From Varroa destructor (taxonomy: Eukaryota > Arthropoda > Arachnida > Mesostigmata > Varroidae): a DNA stretch of 64,000 nucleotides. Positions within the stretch are counted from its first letter, which is position 1; every line of letters begins with the position of its first letter. Location: positions 19,267,557-19,331,556 of the forward strand of contig NW_019211456.1 of NCBI RefSeq assembly GCF_002443255.2, in the 5' to 3' direction. The translations under genes were made by a program, and so were the position numbers. Of this stretch, positions 34,401-47,365 are shown piece after piece. The notes beneath the pieces were generated by a model. The model was not told where the DNA came from. It searched no databases and saw nothing but the letters and a program-made list of their open reading frames with translations.

Positions 34401-36540
34401 TTCTGAAGTGTAACGTGCCATAGAATGAACACGCAGAGGCCGACAAGATAATTAATTCCACTGACCCCGTTATATTATTCTTATGTTTGTATTTCTGTGC
34501 AATTGTTTTTTTTCTGAAATTTCCACACATACCACATAAAAACCACATATCTTGGCTATGCAGTAATGTTGGCGCAGTGTAACTCTATTCTTATTCACTA
34601 TGAGGGTTCAGAAACCATTTTATTATATGGTATTGGTCAGAACGAATCATATGGACGAATATCATATGGACTTTGATTTATATGTTAATAATAGACCGAG
34701 TACTTAGAAGTAATATGAATGAGGACTAACATTCCAAATTAATTATAAATGGCACTACGGATGTAAGTCTAACACGACTCGCCCTGGCTACCCCTTCTAA
34801 CTGGTAGGGTTATGATAGTATACTAAAAAAGTAATTCCGGCGATTTGTTTCTACAGAAAAGATAGCCGGAAAGAGTTGAAAAGACTACGCTATATTTAAA
34901 CTCCTGATCGGTTGGTGAAATATAATCAAAGTTTTATTTTGGTTACGTTTTCTTAAATGAATTTTCCATGTATTTTGCCGTCCCTTTTTGTGCCTTATTA
35001 CAACATCAACAAAATGTTACTCCAGCAATCTTTATATTGTATCTGTTTATTTTTTTTTTGCTTGTGGATTTCCGGATCTCATAATACACGTGAGGTTTGC
35101 GGGAGGTGGAATTGGTCTCTATAATTTGTGTGATATGCAGTTTATAAAATACATCATCGATGTTGCATTTTCTGCTGTTTTCGCTATCTTTATCTTGTCT
35201 AAGAAGTAATTTGAACGAGTCCTACTAAAGGCAGCGCATACTGTATTTACTAAGTAAAGCACAAGAACGGTAAATCAATTCAATTGTTCATTTGCCCATC
35301 GCATAGCAGCTACTCTTTGTTGATGCCTTGAGACACTGATCGACATTGCGAACCTGTCAGGATTGTCGCTTAGGCAACCCGTAATGAGCTTTTGATATTG
35401 ACCGAGGTTGTGAACCTCTCGAGCTCAGGTTCCATCTACCCCAACTATCATCATCTAGGAAACCCTTCTCTACGACTGTATGGTCTAGACCATCTATGCA
35501 ATTGCTTAAAACGTAGCCCACTATTCTGACGCCGTCGAATAGAATGAAACAATGTTAAAATTCATCGTCTAAAAGCTTCTATTGGATATAATATAGCGTT
35601 ATTAAAAAAATAATAGCAATTTTTGGTTACTGTTCTCCGCAATCTCTCACTCGCTGATAATCAATTCTGAAGCAGCGTTAAAGCCATTTTCGGAAAATTC
35701 ATTTTTCTGCTATTCGACATACTAGACCGAAGCGCACGAGACGTTTTGCGGCCAACACGAAACGATGACAAGCCCACATTCGTCAAACCGGACAACAGTT
35801 AATCATCAACATATGGACGATAAGGAAGCAATAAATAAAAATCACGTAACGATCCCTGCGAGCATCCTTATATTTCCCATACAGAATATTACATGTATAG
35901 CCAAAAATACTCCTTTTGCTTTTCTAAATTCGGTGTTCTGTACAGACAACAACTCATAATGAGTGGATGCTGATAAATGAAATGTAGCTTCTCATAGAAC
36001 TGTTTATACTTATTTACTATGGAGAAAGGCGCATCTCGTAGATGATCTGAAACATTAGTTATTTTCAAGTTAGTAATGATTCTTCAGTAAGAGATTTATC
36101 GACTTAGATCTTTTATATCGACAATATACGCTCAGAGATTACTTTTTTAGTACCAGGTTGGATACCATCAAGTACATTCAAACGACCGCTGCTGTTTCAA
36201 CCTTTCCAATTGCTAAGCTTTTGCTTGTTTTTGTTCTTGAAATAGTAAATTGTTTATCAGTCGGTATTAAAATCTCCCTATCGCTAATAGTTATTGTAAA
36301 CCTACCTTTACAGAATAATTGCAGATCCATTGTATTTTATTAAAATTGTCAGCTCATTCTCTGGAGGATTACGACGTGTTATGTCACCCAGCATCCGAGA
36401 AGATATACTGAAGACTCCCGTTCCTGTGTGTAACCGTGAAAGCTGAAGCGCTATTGCTTCTTTTTGTCGTTAAGACAAAGGTATAAGATTCAGGAGACGT
36501 GCATGGTCCGATCAGGCATATTTGCCTGCCTCCTTTGTCC
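22481..36540. other. Large gene-free stretch, no recognised gene
   Basis: About 14 kb of moderately A/T-rich DNA. Many short open frames exist; the longest (26407-26793 +, 128 aa) has no domain I recognise. Short segments with more even composition occur at about 24380-24800, 30300-30620 (with a 49-codon frame from the ATG at 30365), 31350-31610 and 33300-34020. These could be undetected exons, old gene remnants or distal Shal control DNA. A 9-bp inverted repeat (28690-28711) and a repeated GCCTTTATGTT (about 32307-32337) were the only small structures noted. Confidence 0.4.
33476..33634 (-). other. Small open frame with basic and acidic tracts, unknown
   Basis: From the ATG at 33634 the minus strand codes for 52 aa. 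A short hydrophobic start MANVYRLLSMEMDG is followed by an Arg-rich tract (SRRSRKARRASFRR, 16-29) and an acidic tract (DDNDSEVDDPGGDNEDELD, 31-49). After the stop the same frame stays open for about 55 more codons to about 33310. No family is recognised. It could be an exon remnant with one stop, a short coding region or chance in a locally GC-richer segment. Confidence 0.2.
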
Positions 36541-36555
36541 TCGAGTGTATGTAAG

Positions 36556-36777
36556 TGACGTGTATCTTTTCGGTGACGTCGCAATCGCCTGTTACGAATG
36601 ACGCAACTAGTGGCTAGTGACGTCATCGAACAACGATAAGGTAAGAAGGCAACAGATGTTTTCAACGGCACATGTGCAGCAGTTCAGATGCTCGTGTCGA
36701 CAGGGATTTTAACAGCGTGAGTCTGTGGGGTCTGTGGTGAGCGGATCCCGCCATTGTGAAGCGACAATCATACGTCA
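36556..36777. promoter_or_regulatory. Cluster of CRE/ATF-like TGACG sites
   Basis: Five TGACG cores fall within 222 bases: TGACGTG at 36556, TGACGTC at 36574, TGACGCAA at 36599, the full palindromic CRE TGACGTCA at 36618-36625, and TACGTCA (reverse orientation) at 36771-36777. About 0.4 would be expected by chance. A consensus splice donor (AAG then GTAAGA, boundary 36640/36641) follows on the plus strand. I infer a promoter, perhaps of a distal first exon of Shal, whose coding exon starts 12 kb downstream on the same strand. Confidence 0.45.
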
Positions 36778-39671
36778 CTTACAACTGTTGTTGTGTGCTG
36801 CTTGCTTGCAATTAAATTGAAGGGTCGTTTGACTTATGTCAAAGCATTCGTTTCAATTTATCATTAAAATAAGACAAATAAAGGGAAAAATCCCCTTTAT
36901 ACTGTGCAAGACATAAGACACGCTATGCACAGGTGTTTGATATTTAAATACATCCTAAGCGCATCGAGGGTCCTGCATGGCTTGAAAAAGCATGATAGTG
37001 AAGTGTGGTATAGTCTGGTTCGAACGCGAGGCGCACATCATCCAGTGGCATTACATCGAACCTAAGTAAGCATGGTTCATTAGATCGATACTTCGAACAA
37101 ACTGACACACTATTTCCAACCATCAGGTTATTCCTATGATGTACAGTAAATTTGAATGTATTCTGGTTGATTGGTATTACAGACAAATGGATGCAAGTGC
37201 TTTTGTGAATAATTTGCAGCGTCGGATCGAACAACCCTTGCGCCATTTACAAAACAGCGAGAGAGCAAACACTTTTTTAAGGCTTTATTTCACGTTAGGG
37301 ATGGGGACTTCGAGAGCGCTACGTCTGGTTGCTAGCGGACGCAGTTTTTCCCTTTGATCCTGTGACAGCCAATGTTCCATGATCAATTTTCCTATTATCT
37401 ACCTTTGGAGTGATCGCGGTATGCAAAACTGTAGTCTTTATTGTAGCGTATCTTATAGTAAAATTGAATCATTTCAATTGCCCTGTGTACTATTTCTTGC
37501 TAGCACATGTTTAGCTCTATAAGACGAGCATGATATATTGTTTGCATTGGCTAATTCCGGAGTGAACCTTTTTGTTGATCGCAGTCGTGTACAGTATTGT
37601 ATTTAAAATTGCTCGTAATGTCATTGACAAAATCGTTGGCATTGTAACGCCCATGATCAACGTAAAGCAAAGTGTTGACCGCCATTGCTTGCAAATCCGA
37701 AATGATGATGTGTCAATTTCGACAGCCTACCGCGACGGTTCCACCAGTCGTAACTGAGTTAGCCCTTGCCCACGGGTTGACAGACCAGCCGTATTTACGG
37801 CGTGCAGCGGAATGCATTTGCACGGGAAGTGTCGCCGAAAAATGGGGCGTAAGAAATAGATCGTTCTACACTGACAAATGACTTGGGTCGGCCGTAGCCA
37901 GCGATTGTCGGGGGCACAGGCACTCGCAAACAGCAGTAGCTGGCTGTGTCGGCCGCTATTGTCACAGATGTAGACACCACCTGCCGAGGCAATCCAAGAC
38001 GCTACTAAGCAAGATAACCAATCGGTGATGCGTGCTGCAGGCAGGCAGTCAAGGCAACAGGAAGAAGCACGCACCGGAGGCAGCTGCCCCGTTTGTGCTA
38101 CTGCTGTAATCACCGTTGCCATTTTCGTTACCGCGACCGAAATACCCGTGGCGATCAAACAACCACCTGTAGGGAGTTGACCAGGCCAGTCACCAGGGAG
38201 CGTTGCAAAGGGTCCTGTCGAGAGGGGCTGCGAGGGTCATTGGCATGCGCGCGCAAACTAGCCTTGTTGTCGCCTGTCAAGGGTGCTTTCAGTGCCTAAC
38301 GGCGGCCTGAAATAAAAGTGTCGTACGCACGTATAGAACCGCCTGCTCGGATTATATACTACCGAACAGACCGGATCTATGACAGCCGGCATTCAACGAC
38401 TATTACACGCAGCTCATCCCCGTAGTGCACATACTGCTGCTGCTGACAAAGCCAAGAGCGGACCATAATAATCTTGAGTCTGCTGGTCGGGATGCAGGTG
38501 TAAGAGCCCTTGCTAACCGCTCTCATACCGGTTCTCTCCCAATGTGGCTGTGTGCCGGTACGTCTGAGAAGGTCAGAGTCTGTTGCGCACTCCTGACTGT
38601 GTGTCTCTACGAGGTGTATGAGTGTGCAAGATCTATCCAAGCGTCTGACTCGGTGTCTGTCTACGATGTGAGCTTCCTGACGGCCGTGTGTTTGCCATAC
38701 TCTTGTGTTCAACTCCTGCCTGAGTGAGTGCGGACCTACATGTATGTGCCCTTCTCTGAGAGTCGTGTCTTAGCCAGGCGAAATTCGTGCATCATGCAAG
38801 CCGGCCGGCCGGTTGGTCATCCGTCCGTCTGTGTGTAGCGGCGATGTTCCTCTGCGCTCTCTGCCTCATGCTGTAGCCTGGTCGGCTTTCGTTGCCTTCC
38901 GTTGCTTTGCTTCTCTCTGCCTTTTTGCGTGTCTGTCTATCTAGCAGTTGCTTCTGACGAGAGATCTGTGCTACAAGCAGTGCCTCGCCACCAGCAGCAG
39001 CGGCGACAGCAGAGAGCTGGCGAGCCGAGTGGGTACTGACTGGCAGAAAGGCAGACGGACGGTCAAACATCCAGGCGGACAGACAGACAGGCCGTGTGGT
39101 CGTGGTGGCGGGCTGGGCAGAGCCGAACAACCAGCGAGCAGAAGAGGAGCAGGGTTTGCAAGCTGAGCGGTAGCAGCGGGCAGCAGCTGAACGAGCAGCG
39201 AACAACCTCCTTCGAGGGCCTGCGCGCGGTGCGTGAGAGGGTCGGGAGACGACTGGTCCCTTTTCGAGCGAACTGGGTAGCAGTAGCAGCAGCCGGAGCT
39301 GCCAGCAACTGCCGCCCCTACCACCAAACTCAATTCGAGCGAGCGGGCTGGCCTGCCGCCGTCGTTCTCCGTCTGTAACCAAAACCACAGCAGCAACTGC
39401 TCGAGTGCTACCTCCGGGTCCTAAAACGACATTAGAACTAGTATTACCATCTACTGCAAGCGCTACCACAAATACTATTCTACTATTTCTTCGGCTACTG
39501 TAACAACAACAACAACACCGACGAAGAGCTGTTCTTGTTAGTGGCAGCACAGCAGCGACGGAGAAGAACACATATACAGAAAGTCTGTACAACCCTGTGT
39601 ATACTTGTGCGCTATATCGCTGCCCCTACCAAACAACAACTAAGGTTTGTGCCACCCCAACAACAAAAGAA

Positions 39672-39780
39672 AAACAACAACAACAACAACAACAATAACA
39701 GCAACAGCAACAACAACAACGACAACAACAACAACAGCAGCAGCAGCAGCAGCAACAACAACAACAACAACAACAACAAG
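39672..39780 (+). repeat. (CAA)n/(CAG)n triplet microsatellite
   Basis: About 109 bases of CAA/ACA triplets with an embedded CAG run around 39735-39752. It gives homopolymer-like open frames in all readings (Asn, Thr, Gln on plus; Cys, Val, Leu on minus), which are artefacts of the repeat. Confidence 0.9.
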
Positions 39781-40156
39781 TGTTCGTGCTCCGGCTACTA
39801 CTGCAACCTGGAGTGCTCCACAATCAACACGTCCGCGACTCGTCATTTCTCAGCCGGTGTTGGCGATCACAGCTGCTACTGGTATGGCTACTGAAATTTC
39901 AACAACAACTGCTTCGTCTACTTCTAATTAGTAGCTTCTGTTTCTCCACCAAGATGAGAAGTGCAGATGCCTAGAGAGTATTATCACGCAAATACAGTTA
40001 CAGGCGTCGTCGTCCTTTCTGCTGCTACGAATGGCCACGAGTCACCAGCAGCAGTGTAGCGTATAACTGATCCTATCGCTCGAACTGCCGCTGTGTTACT
40101 ACCAAGCGGAAAGCAGTGCGAACGAACGGCAAATACGAACAAGCAACAGCGTCGAC

Positions 40157-40200
40157 ATTATTATTATTGTTGTTGTTGTCGTTGTTATTATTGTTGTTGT
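40157..40200 (+). repeat. (TTA/TTG)n triplet microsatellite
   Basis: TTATTATTA passing into TTGTTGTTG and back over 44 bases. In sense it is the complement of the CAA/TAA repeats nearby. Confidence 0.8.
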
Positions 40201-41310
40201 GTTTTTTTTGCTTCGCATCGATCAAGCGTTTATAGCACATTGTCCTGTACTTAATCAGCGACGTGTACGGCAACGCAAATAGGCGGTGGCGAGAACGCAG
40301 AGGAAAGAGTATAAGCGGTGGAACTAGCGTGTGTTGCCGCTGATTTTTTCGGCGCCTCCTTCATTATGGACGCACCTACGACCCAAACGCAGCCGCAGGC
40401 GAAACAAACAAGAGAAAACGACGACATATTGAGTTAGAAGAGAGAGCGCGAAGGCACAAGACACATTACGGTAATATATATGCAGGACATCTGCAACACC
40501 AGTAAACCAGGGCGAACAACGGCAGCAACAGCAGTTAGAAATTTGGAAATATCCGCAAGATTAATAGATAGCAGGATAGTGCAACGATCTTAGCAGCGCA
40601 CCTATAGGAATACCTGCCCTTTTCCTGTGTATGATGCCAATATGTGTACCGTTTGGAAGTATCCATCATTGTGACGTCTGCCCGCATGCAGTGCCGAATA
40701 ACTTAACGACGGACGGACCTGCCTGCAATGAGGCAGCTGCATTGCCCTCGAGTTTGCCCCGTCAGACTACTCTCCGGCGGGCATAACGTATTGCTGCCGG
40801 AGTGGAGTTCCAGTCGGCCAGGGCAACCTGAGCCCCTGTTCTTTGAGCAGAATAGTAACGAGCCACAGCAACAGCCGTTCGGACAACAGCAGCTGAAGGA
40901 AAAAAAGCAGCAGCAGTCGCCGACGCAAAAGCTGCAAGGGCAAGCAAAACTAAAGCTGCAGTTTCAACTACGGTAACAACAACATCGGGTATATCAAACG
41001 TCAAACGGCCGCTCGGCGAAGGACCCATCAGTTAGCCATGTTACGTCAACGCTAGATGTCACAATTAGCTCCTGAAGTAAAAGTAGCAAGACGGCGTAAA
41101 GTTACACGAACTGCAGCGGGCACCCAAGTGACCACAGGGACGCGGTCGTGAGCTGTACAAGGCCAAACAGGGGCCAAAATATCGACAACGCAGTCACAGT
41201 ATTACCATCTTGCTACCGTTACGAGGCCTCCAAATCGACACGCTATCCCCCGGCTATCGATGTCGTTCGGTTTATTTTATATTCCTAGGTTATTATAGGA
41301 GAGATATGTT

Positions 41311-41345
41311 TATCCTACATAATGCCATAGGCATTATGTAGGATA
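41311..41345. repeat. Perfect 16-bp inverted repeat with 3-base loop
   Basis: The arms 41311-41326 and 41330-41345 are exact reverse complements around ATA. The sequence is mixed, not simple repeat, so chance is unlikely. It lies in the region upstream of Shal and would form a tight hairpin if transcribed. Confidence 0.9.
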
Positions 41346-44300
41346 GGCAAACACCATATTGAAACTTGGGTTGAAACAGAATTAACGATGGACGACGCTT
41401 ACCACTACTATATGCCGCTACGATTCGAAGTTCATTAAAAGGCAGAGAGAAATAGCGCGGTGCAAGGTTGAAGCCAACAAAAGGCGAGCTGAAAACAAAT
41501 ACGAATAAGAGTAGTTCGCAAAGAACGGAAAAATCACACACCCAATAAAGAGAAGATATGGAAGGGGAAAAGTTAAGGAAGCACAAAAGCTACAGACAGT
41601 AAGAGGAAAAAGTGTACACAAGGAATAAACAACCGGAAAGCCTCGTTGCTTCGTGTTGTGAAAAACGCATCAGGAAACCGAAAAGTTCTCGGCTACGACA
41701 GCACCGTCGACTGCCTCGACAGCATTCAACTCCAAATACGATGTCAAATTAAATTTTGACGTCAACAACAAAAGAAATGGCAGCGACTGTATCACAACCA
41801 CAGATGGTTCTAATTAACATGCGGTGTAAAATGGACCCTGACGAAGTGAAAGTGTGACATATATCTATATATACATATATGTATTAAAAAAAAAAAATAT
41901 GGTAGGCAAGTGAGCGTCTAGTGGGCAAGACGACCAAAAGTGTCCTGCGCGCAACGCCTAGGCTATGGGCCATGCAGGAAGGTAATCATACACTGCGAAG
42001 AGACTACGAATAGCTGAGACACAAGACGACAACGGCGTCTATCTCCGCCGCGGTTGCAACGACCATCGCCACGCACCATTATCACCATTAGCCTGGTAGC
42101 AGCACGAAGTTGCAAAAAAGCTGCTGTAACGGTGGTGCGACGCTGCCGTCGCAGATCTTCACACGCCGCTACGGCCGTCGTAGCGGCGGTCGCTTCCTTC
42201 GGCTGCGACCAATACAACAGTTGGTGGACGACCCACTAGAAAGCAGGCAGCGAGACTAGCCAGGCTGATTAGAGCTTCAACTCGATATAGCAGCAGTCAT
42301 AAGAGTGAAACTGTACAACTACTTGCGCGTGCGTCTCGCTGGTTCGTGCGGCCCTAAATTCATTTCATCGAGCGCCGGCGATCTTCGACATTCAGCGTGC
42401 AGTGACAATAACAACAACAACAGTAGAGGTTGCTTTGCCTCCGAAACGCCGACGGCGACGGAGAAAAGGGCAAAAGAAACTAACCAACAGGTATATGCTA
42501 CTACCACGACTCAATAGCTGTAGCAGTCTAGGCCGGTAGACTCAGTGTGTCTCAACGACCAAGACATCGATTTCTGTGGTGCGGCCGTTCCGCTGACAAG
42601 CAACGGCCCGTGCGCGACCTGTATTGCTGGCTACCTGTGTGATGTTGTGTGGCGGAGCTAATCTGCTATAGCAGTGACACTACCCACGACAGCAATACCA
42701 ATAACACACTAATATACATACAGACACATAGACGGATAGACGCGGCAAGACAACAAGCCGAGCCCAGCAGACAAACGCGGTCTCAGCTACACAGTAAAAA
42801 GGTAAAGCTGTTTGTCGAAACACCGCGATTTTTGTGCGCGTGGTGCTGCTGCTGTTGGCTGAGGGGTGCATTATCGCAGCAGTCGCAGCTGCTGTCGGTG
42901 GCGTCGTCGCCAGTGAAACTTACGCCTGCGCCTTCAGCGAATTTGATTATCAAGCACCAACTGATCGGGCGTCAGATCATCGACCCAACTACCAGCGCTA
43001 TTAATCAGTTAGTTAGCTGTCCGGCACACTGACTGATTGACATAGTAGCCGATGACTACGACGAAGAGCACAGCAAAGACAAGGAAAAAACGTCAATTGG
43101 ACGAACGGCAAACACGAAGTTCTGCCTACGAAGAGAAAGAGGCTGCCAACCGCCGTGACATCGAAGAATCGTGACAACAAAAAACGATTAAGAATTTCTG
43201 CTGGTCTTCGGTACGCTGGCACTCGAAATCGCACATTAATAATAGCTGTTGGGCATACGTGGACCTGGTCCTTTACGTGTGGCCCAGCCTCTTGTTCTAT
43301 CTGCCGAGTTGACTTCTAGTAGCTGGTAATAGCCGCTCGACCACTGTCCGTCTGTCTGTCTACGAAAACTGAAGTCCGTAATCGTAGCAGGACGCTAACA
43401 GAGGCCTGCGTTGTTTAGTGAAGGCCTTTGTATTCGACTACCAGCAACTGAAGTACGAATAGGGGCCGTCGGTCGCAGATCGGTTTATCTTTTCGGAAGT
43501 GGCCGCGGTGTGGGACAGCGTGGTCCCCCGAAAAAGCGCCCGTACGGGGTTGCCACCTACCGGATCCAAGTGAGCTGCCTCACGCCGTTCGACCGCTTGC
43601 TGTTGTCCCCTGCCATCCTAGTGGGGTAACAAGATATTGTGAGTCCCCCAAGCCAGCTCTCGCTCCCATTAGCCGGGTACCTCACAAACCCCCTAGAACA
43701 GCATCCGCCGCCGTTGGCCCCAACAACAACAACAACAAGGTGATAGCAGCATCAATAGCAGGAGACACACAGTCCGCTATAGATGGTAACCCCCATAGCT
43801 CCGTCCTACTCGTCATTGAGTTGGTTAGACATTGCTGCCGGCATCGGACTGCTTGAACGAATCCTAGAGCCGTACGCCGTCGGAGAGCTGCGGCAGTCGT
43901 AGCTGCAGCAGCAGTAGCTGACTCACTCCTTCTCCTGGAGACCGGAGCCGGCTCGTCTAAGCAACTCTCCCATATACACTTACACATTCAGAGCGACGGT
44001 CACAGGCGCAGACGGCCACAACACAATTCAAATTCGTTCCGTTGTTGCTGCTGCTGCTGCTGCAACTCGAGCGGAGGACGACAACGCGTTGCTGTTGTCT
44101 CCTTCCGTAGGGAGTAGAATAGCGGCGACAGTCCGGGCTACTTAGAGGTCGGTATTTTGGACTCCACGTTTTGGCTACGGCCGCCGAGAAGGTTGCTAAA
44201 GGCCAGCGACAGAAGTAACTGTAACAAAAGCGCCTTTGCCGGTTGGTTATCTGCAGTCCATTGGTTGCCTATCTACTGCAGGGCACGACACATCGATTCG

Positions 44301-44707
44301 AGCAACTATCACTACTGGCTGCTTGGCCAGCGAGCTCTTCTGGCTGCTGGATCGGCCAGTGAGTCAACTAGCCAACGCTAATCTAACGAATGATCCAAGC
44401 ACAAAGGTAGATTTGTTGCAGGCCGTTATTTCACTGTCGCCGGCAGCAGCATCGTCGTGGTCTGTTTTGCTGACAACGAAAACGAGACGGTCGGTGGTTC
44501 TAGGATGCTGTTTGATATTGGCTCATCCTTGCCGTCCTAGCTTCGTCTTGCTGTACAGTCGTTTCCATTGTCACCGCGTATGCGTGCATGTATTAGTTAA
44601 CGTGAAGGTCTGTCGTGTTACTGCTGTCGCCGTCTTGAGATTGATGACATTGCGTACTTTAGCACGGACATCGTCCCGTTAGACGGTCGCATGCCCCACG
44701 GCGATCT

Positions 44708-44721
44708 GGGGGGGGGGGGGG
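44708..44721 (+). repeat. Run of 14 G
   Basis: A poly-G tract followed by GACGACGACG. Such tracts vary in length by replication slippage and can be misread in assembly. Confidence 0.85.
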
Positions 44722-47332
44722 ACGACGACGCGAAATCTGTCGCACGGCTTCGGTTCGAGCAACGAGCACTGTCACCAGCTGCCGCCGCGGGGCGACATCG
44801 ACTGCAATCGAAAACAAAAAGCAGACGAATGAATCGAGACGAGACTAACAGTACAGAGGCTTATTTATTCGTTTGCTACGAGTGAAGACGCGTCGGAGGA
44901 ATTGCAAATTGTTGTTCATTTACATGCGCGAAACGTCCGATATCGGTTTTTGCCCAAAATGGATTAAACACTACTGATTGAATATGGTTTCTTTGTTAAT
45001 TGTGGACGAGTTGTGAACGACTTTAAATTGGCTTCGCTAAGTGTGGAATACATCTTAATTACCTTTTTCCCCTTTGCCCTCTACCCATCCCCCGTATTTA
45101 CCCCAGTACCGCAATTATCCCGGCGTCGTTGTGCTGTTCGCGGTTTTATTGTGTTGTACCGGTGTGCATGTGACGAGTGTAATGACTACGGACCCTGTGT
45201 CATCACTGAAAACGAAGAAGCAAATTGACGGAAAACCAAAAAGGGTTGTTATCTAAAAGTGAAAAGTGAAAGTTTGTGGAAAAAGGTAAACAAAAATCAT
45301 TATTTAAGGAATCAGCAACGTCACCGCCAGTAATTTATTCCGTCTATTTGTTACTGATATCAGTCTCTTTTTGTGCGTTCTTCAGCGGTACCATCAACGG
45401 CAACAACCACAAGGCCAACTTCGAGTACTCCAATAACTGCCTGAAGTGGCTATTGAGGAACAACTGTTGTCTAATTAAATTACAGTTAGTGCTCGATCTA
45501 AAGAACAAGCCAAATATTATATTTAGACAAGGCCCTGCATTCAATCAGGAGCGCTGTTTAGAACCGCAACAAAAAATAAATTGTCTCCTATCACAGGCAC
45601 TACTACGAGCCCGACGGTTATTACTACCAGAGACACCGAAACACAACCGTAATAAAAACTGACCTCGAAAGAGGTGCCGGTCACGTTTTTTACATTTCGG
45701 TATTCATTACCCTCCGGTCTACCATCTCACTAGTGATTAAGTGACTGCTCAATCAAACTCAACTATTGTTACTAGTATTACAGAAAAGAAAGCTATCCAT
45801 AATAAAGGCAGTCGGCTGAAGAAGGCAATCCTGCTGTCCCCATCCCAGAGGTTCACTTGTGCGCAATGGCATCGACGATCAATTGGATCAGTTATCGACT
45901 AAGGGGTCCGGCCCGATCCCAGAATCAAGCGTTGGTCACGCTAACATTTTCCACTGTGCGTCGTAGATATGTGAACCTGTAATGACTGGGAACTACTACG
46001 TACTTCCAACTGCTTAGAAACCACTTGCTACTAGAGGAATAAAGTGAAACAGAAAGGATAAGCAATACAAACATCGAAAAACAGGCGGTGTCTGTCTAAG
46101 GCACACGTGGAGACATCCGAAGTGACTTGAGAAATCGTCTGATTACTGATTTTGTCCAGCTCAGATAAACACCAGTCATCAGTGTGCATCTAAGGAAGGA
46201 TTAAAGGGAAAGCTTAGGAAAGTTACATGTCGAAAAGTAGGCTACGCCCTGCCCGTCAACAGTTTACCAATATTACACCCCCTCGATGACAAGGAACCTC
46301 GGTTATGGTGCTCTGCAGAACGAGCGTGGTACAATTCTAACTAAGCAAAAGGTCAACGTCAGGCCGTCATCAGCTTGGTCAGCTCTGGACTGCAAAGTAC
46401 AAGACTGTTGCTTGACGCCACTCGTAAGGTACACCATAGCTATTGCCACCGATCGAAGGTTCCAGTTAACATTATTATTTTATCAAACCGATCAAGCATT
46501 CATGTATCATCTCGAGTGAGTAAAAGCGACCACAAATTCGTCTACAAATAGGACAAATAGGTAACGAGTGAGAGGTCCGTAACACGACAGCGAGGGGAGA
46601 GACGTCACAAAGAGGTTATCGAGGGGATTACCGCATCCATATCGAATCTAATCATCGTGGACTCTTATCATCAGCCTATCGTATGCCGTTCCCCTCCCAA
46701 GCGCAGTCTAGCTACGCTGCTTCGCTGTAGACGGTAAATTTAACAAAAAGTAAACATACGTAGAAGCACATATATGCGATAACACGAAATCATTAAACCA
46801 TCCTAGAGACTGAAAAAGAAAAGCATGAAGCAACCTATACCCAAAACGAGCATAACGAACTAGAGATTTCCAGCGCGCTTAAATAGGCAAATTGTTAGAG
46901 AGCGGCTTTTGGGGGCGATACAAACGAGAAGAAAGAAAGAAAGTGAAAGTGGTGTCTGGCTTGTGCTGCTACGAAGTAGCTTTACCTATAAATAACTACA
47001 TCTACTACGTACCGATAACCATCAGCTAGTATAACAAGCTATAACAACGAGAGGACATGTCTGTATACGTGATTGATTGACAATAATCGATCAGCCATGT
47101 CATCATAGGCAGGCATCGTCAAGCAAGAGCTAGGTCAGATAATTGTATTGCACGACTCGTTGTTGTCGTCGCGTAGGTAGCCCGCGTAGATCCTATGTGA
47201 TCCCCTCGATCGTCGACGAGAATATCCGTCCGGAGGTTTGCACGAAGCCAGCGAAGTGTGGCAGCAGTAAGCGACATGCCTCCGAGCCAATTCGGAAGAG
47301 GAGGTTCAAGTTCCACTTCCGACGAAGTCCAT

Positions 47333-47334
<2 letters not shown>

Positions 47335-47364
<30 letters not shown>
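47335..47364 (+). repeat. (CTG)10 microsatellite
   Basis: Ten uninterrupted CTG units about 1.3 kb ahead of the Shal start codon. In one frame it gives a Cys run inside a 113-codon open frame (47258-47599), which I regard as non-coding. Confidence 0.9.

Positions 47365-47365
<1 letters not shown>

Noticed and set aside
38792..39592. 266-codon minus-strand open frame, second longest in the window
   Set aside because: It is rich in Cys, Ser, Arg and Ala runs made by triplet repeats on the other strand, overlaps several other long frames, and has no domain. It is best seen as a by-product of GC-rich repeat DNA.
39535..39931. Asn- and Thr-rich open frames over the CAA/CAG repeat
   Set aside because: The frames exist only because the triplet repeat has no stop in several readings. 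The flanks show no conserved protein.
45276..45662. 128-codon plus-strand frame with a hydrophobic start
   Set aside because: It resembles a signal-anchor protein only superficially. There is no family motif, and it lies in the presumed Shal leader region.
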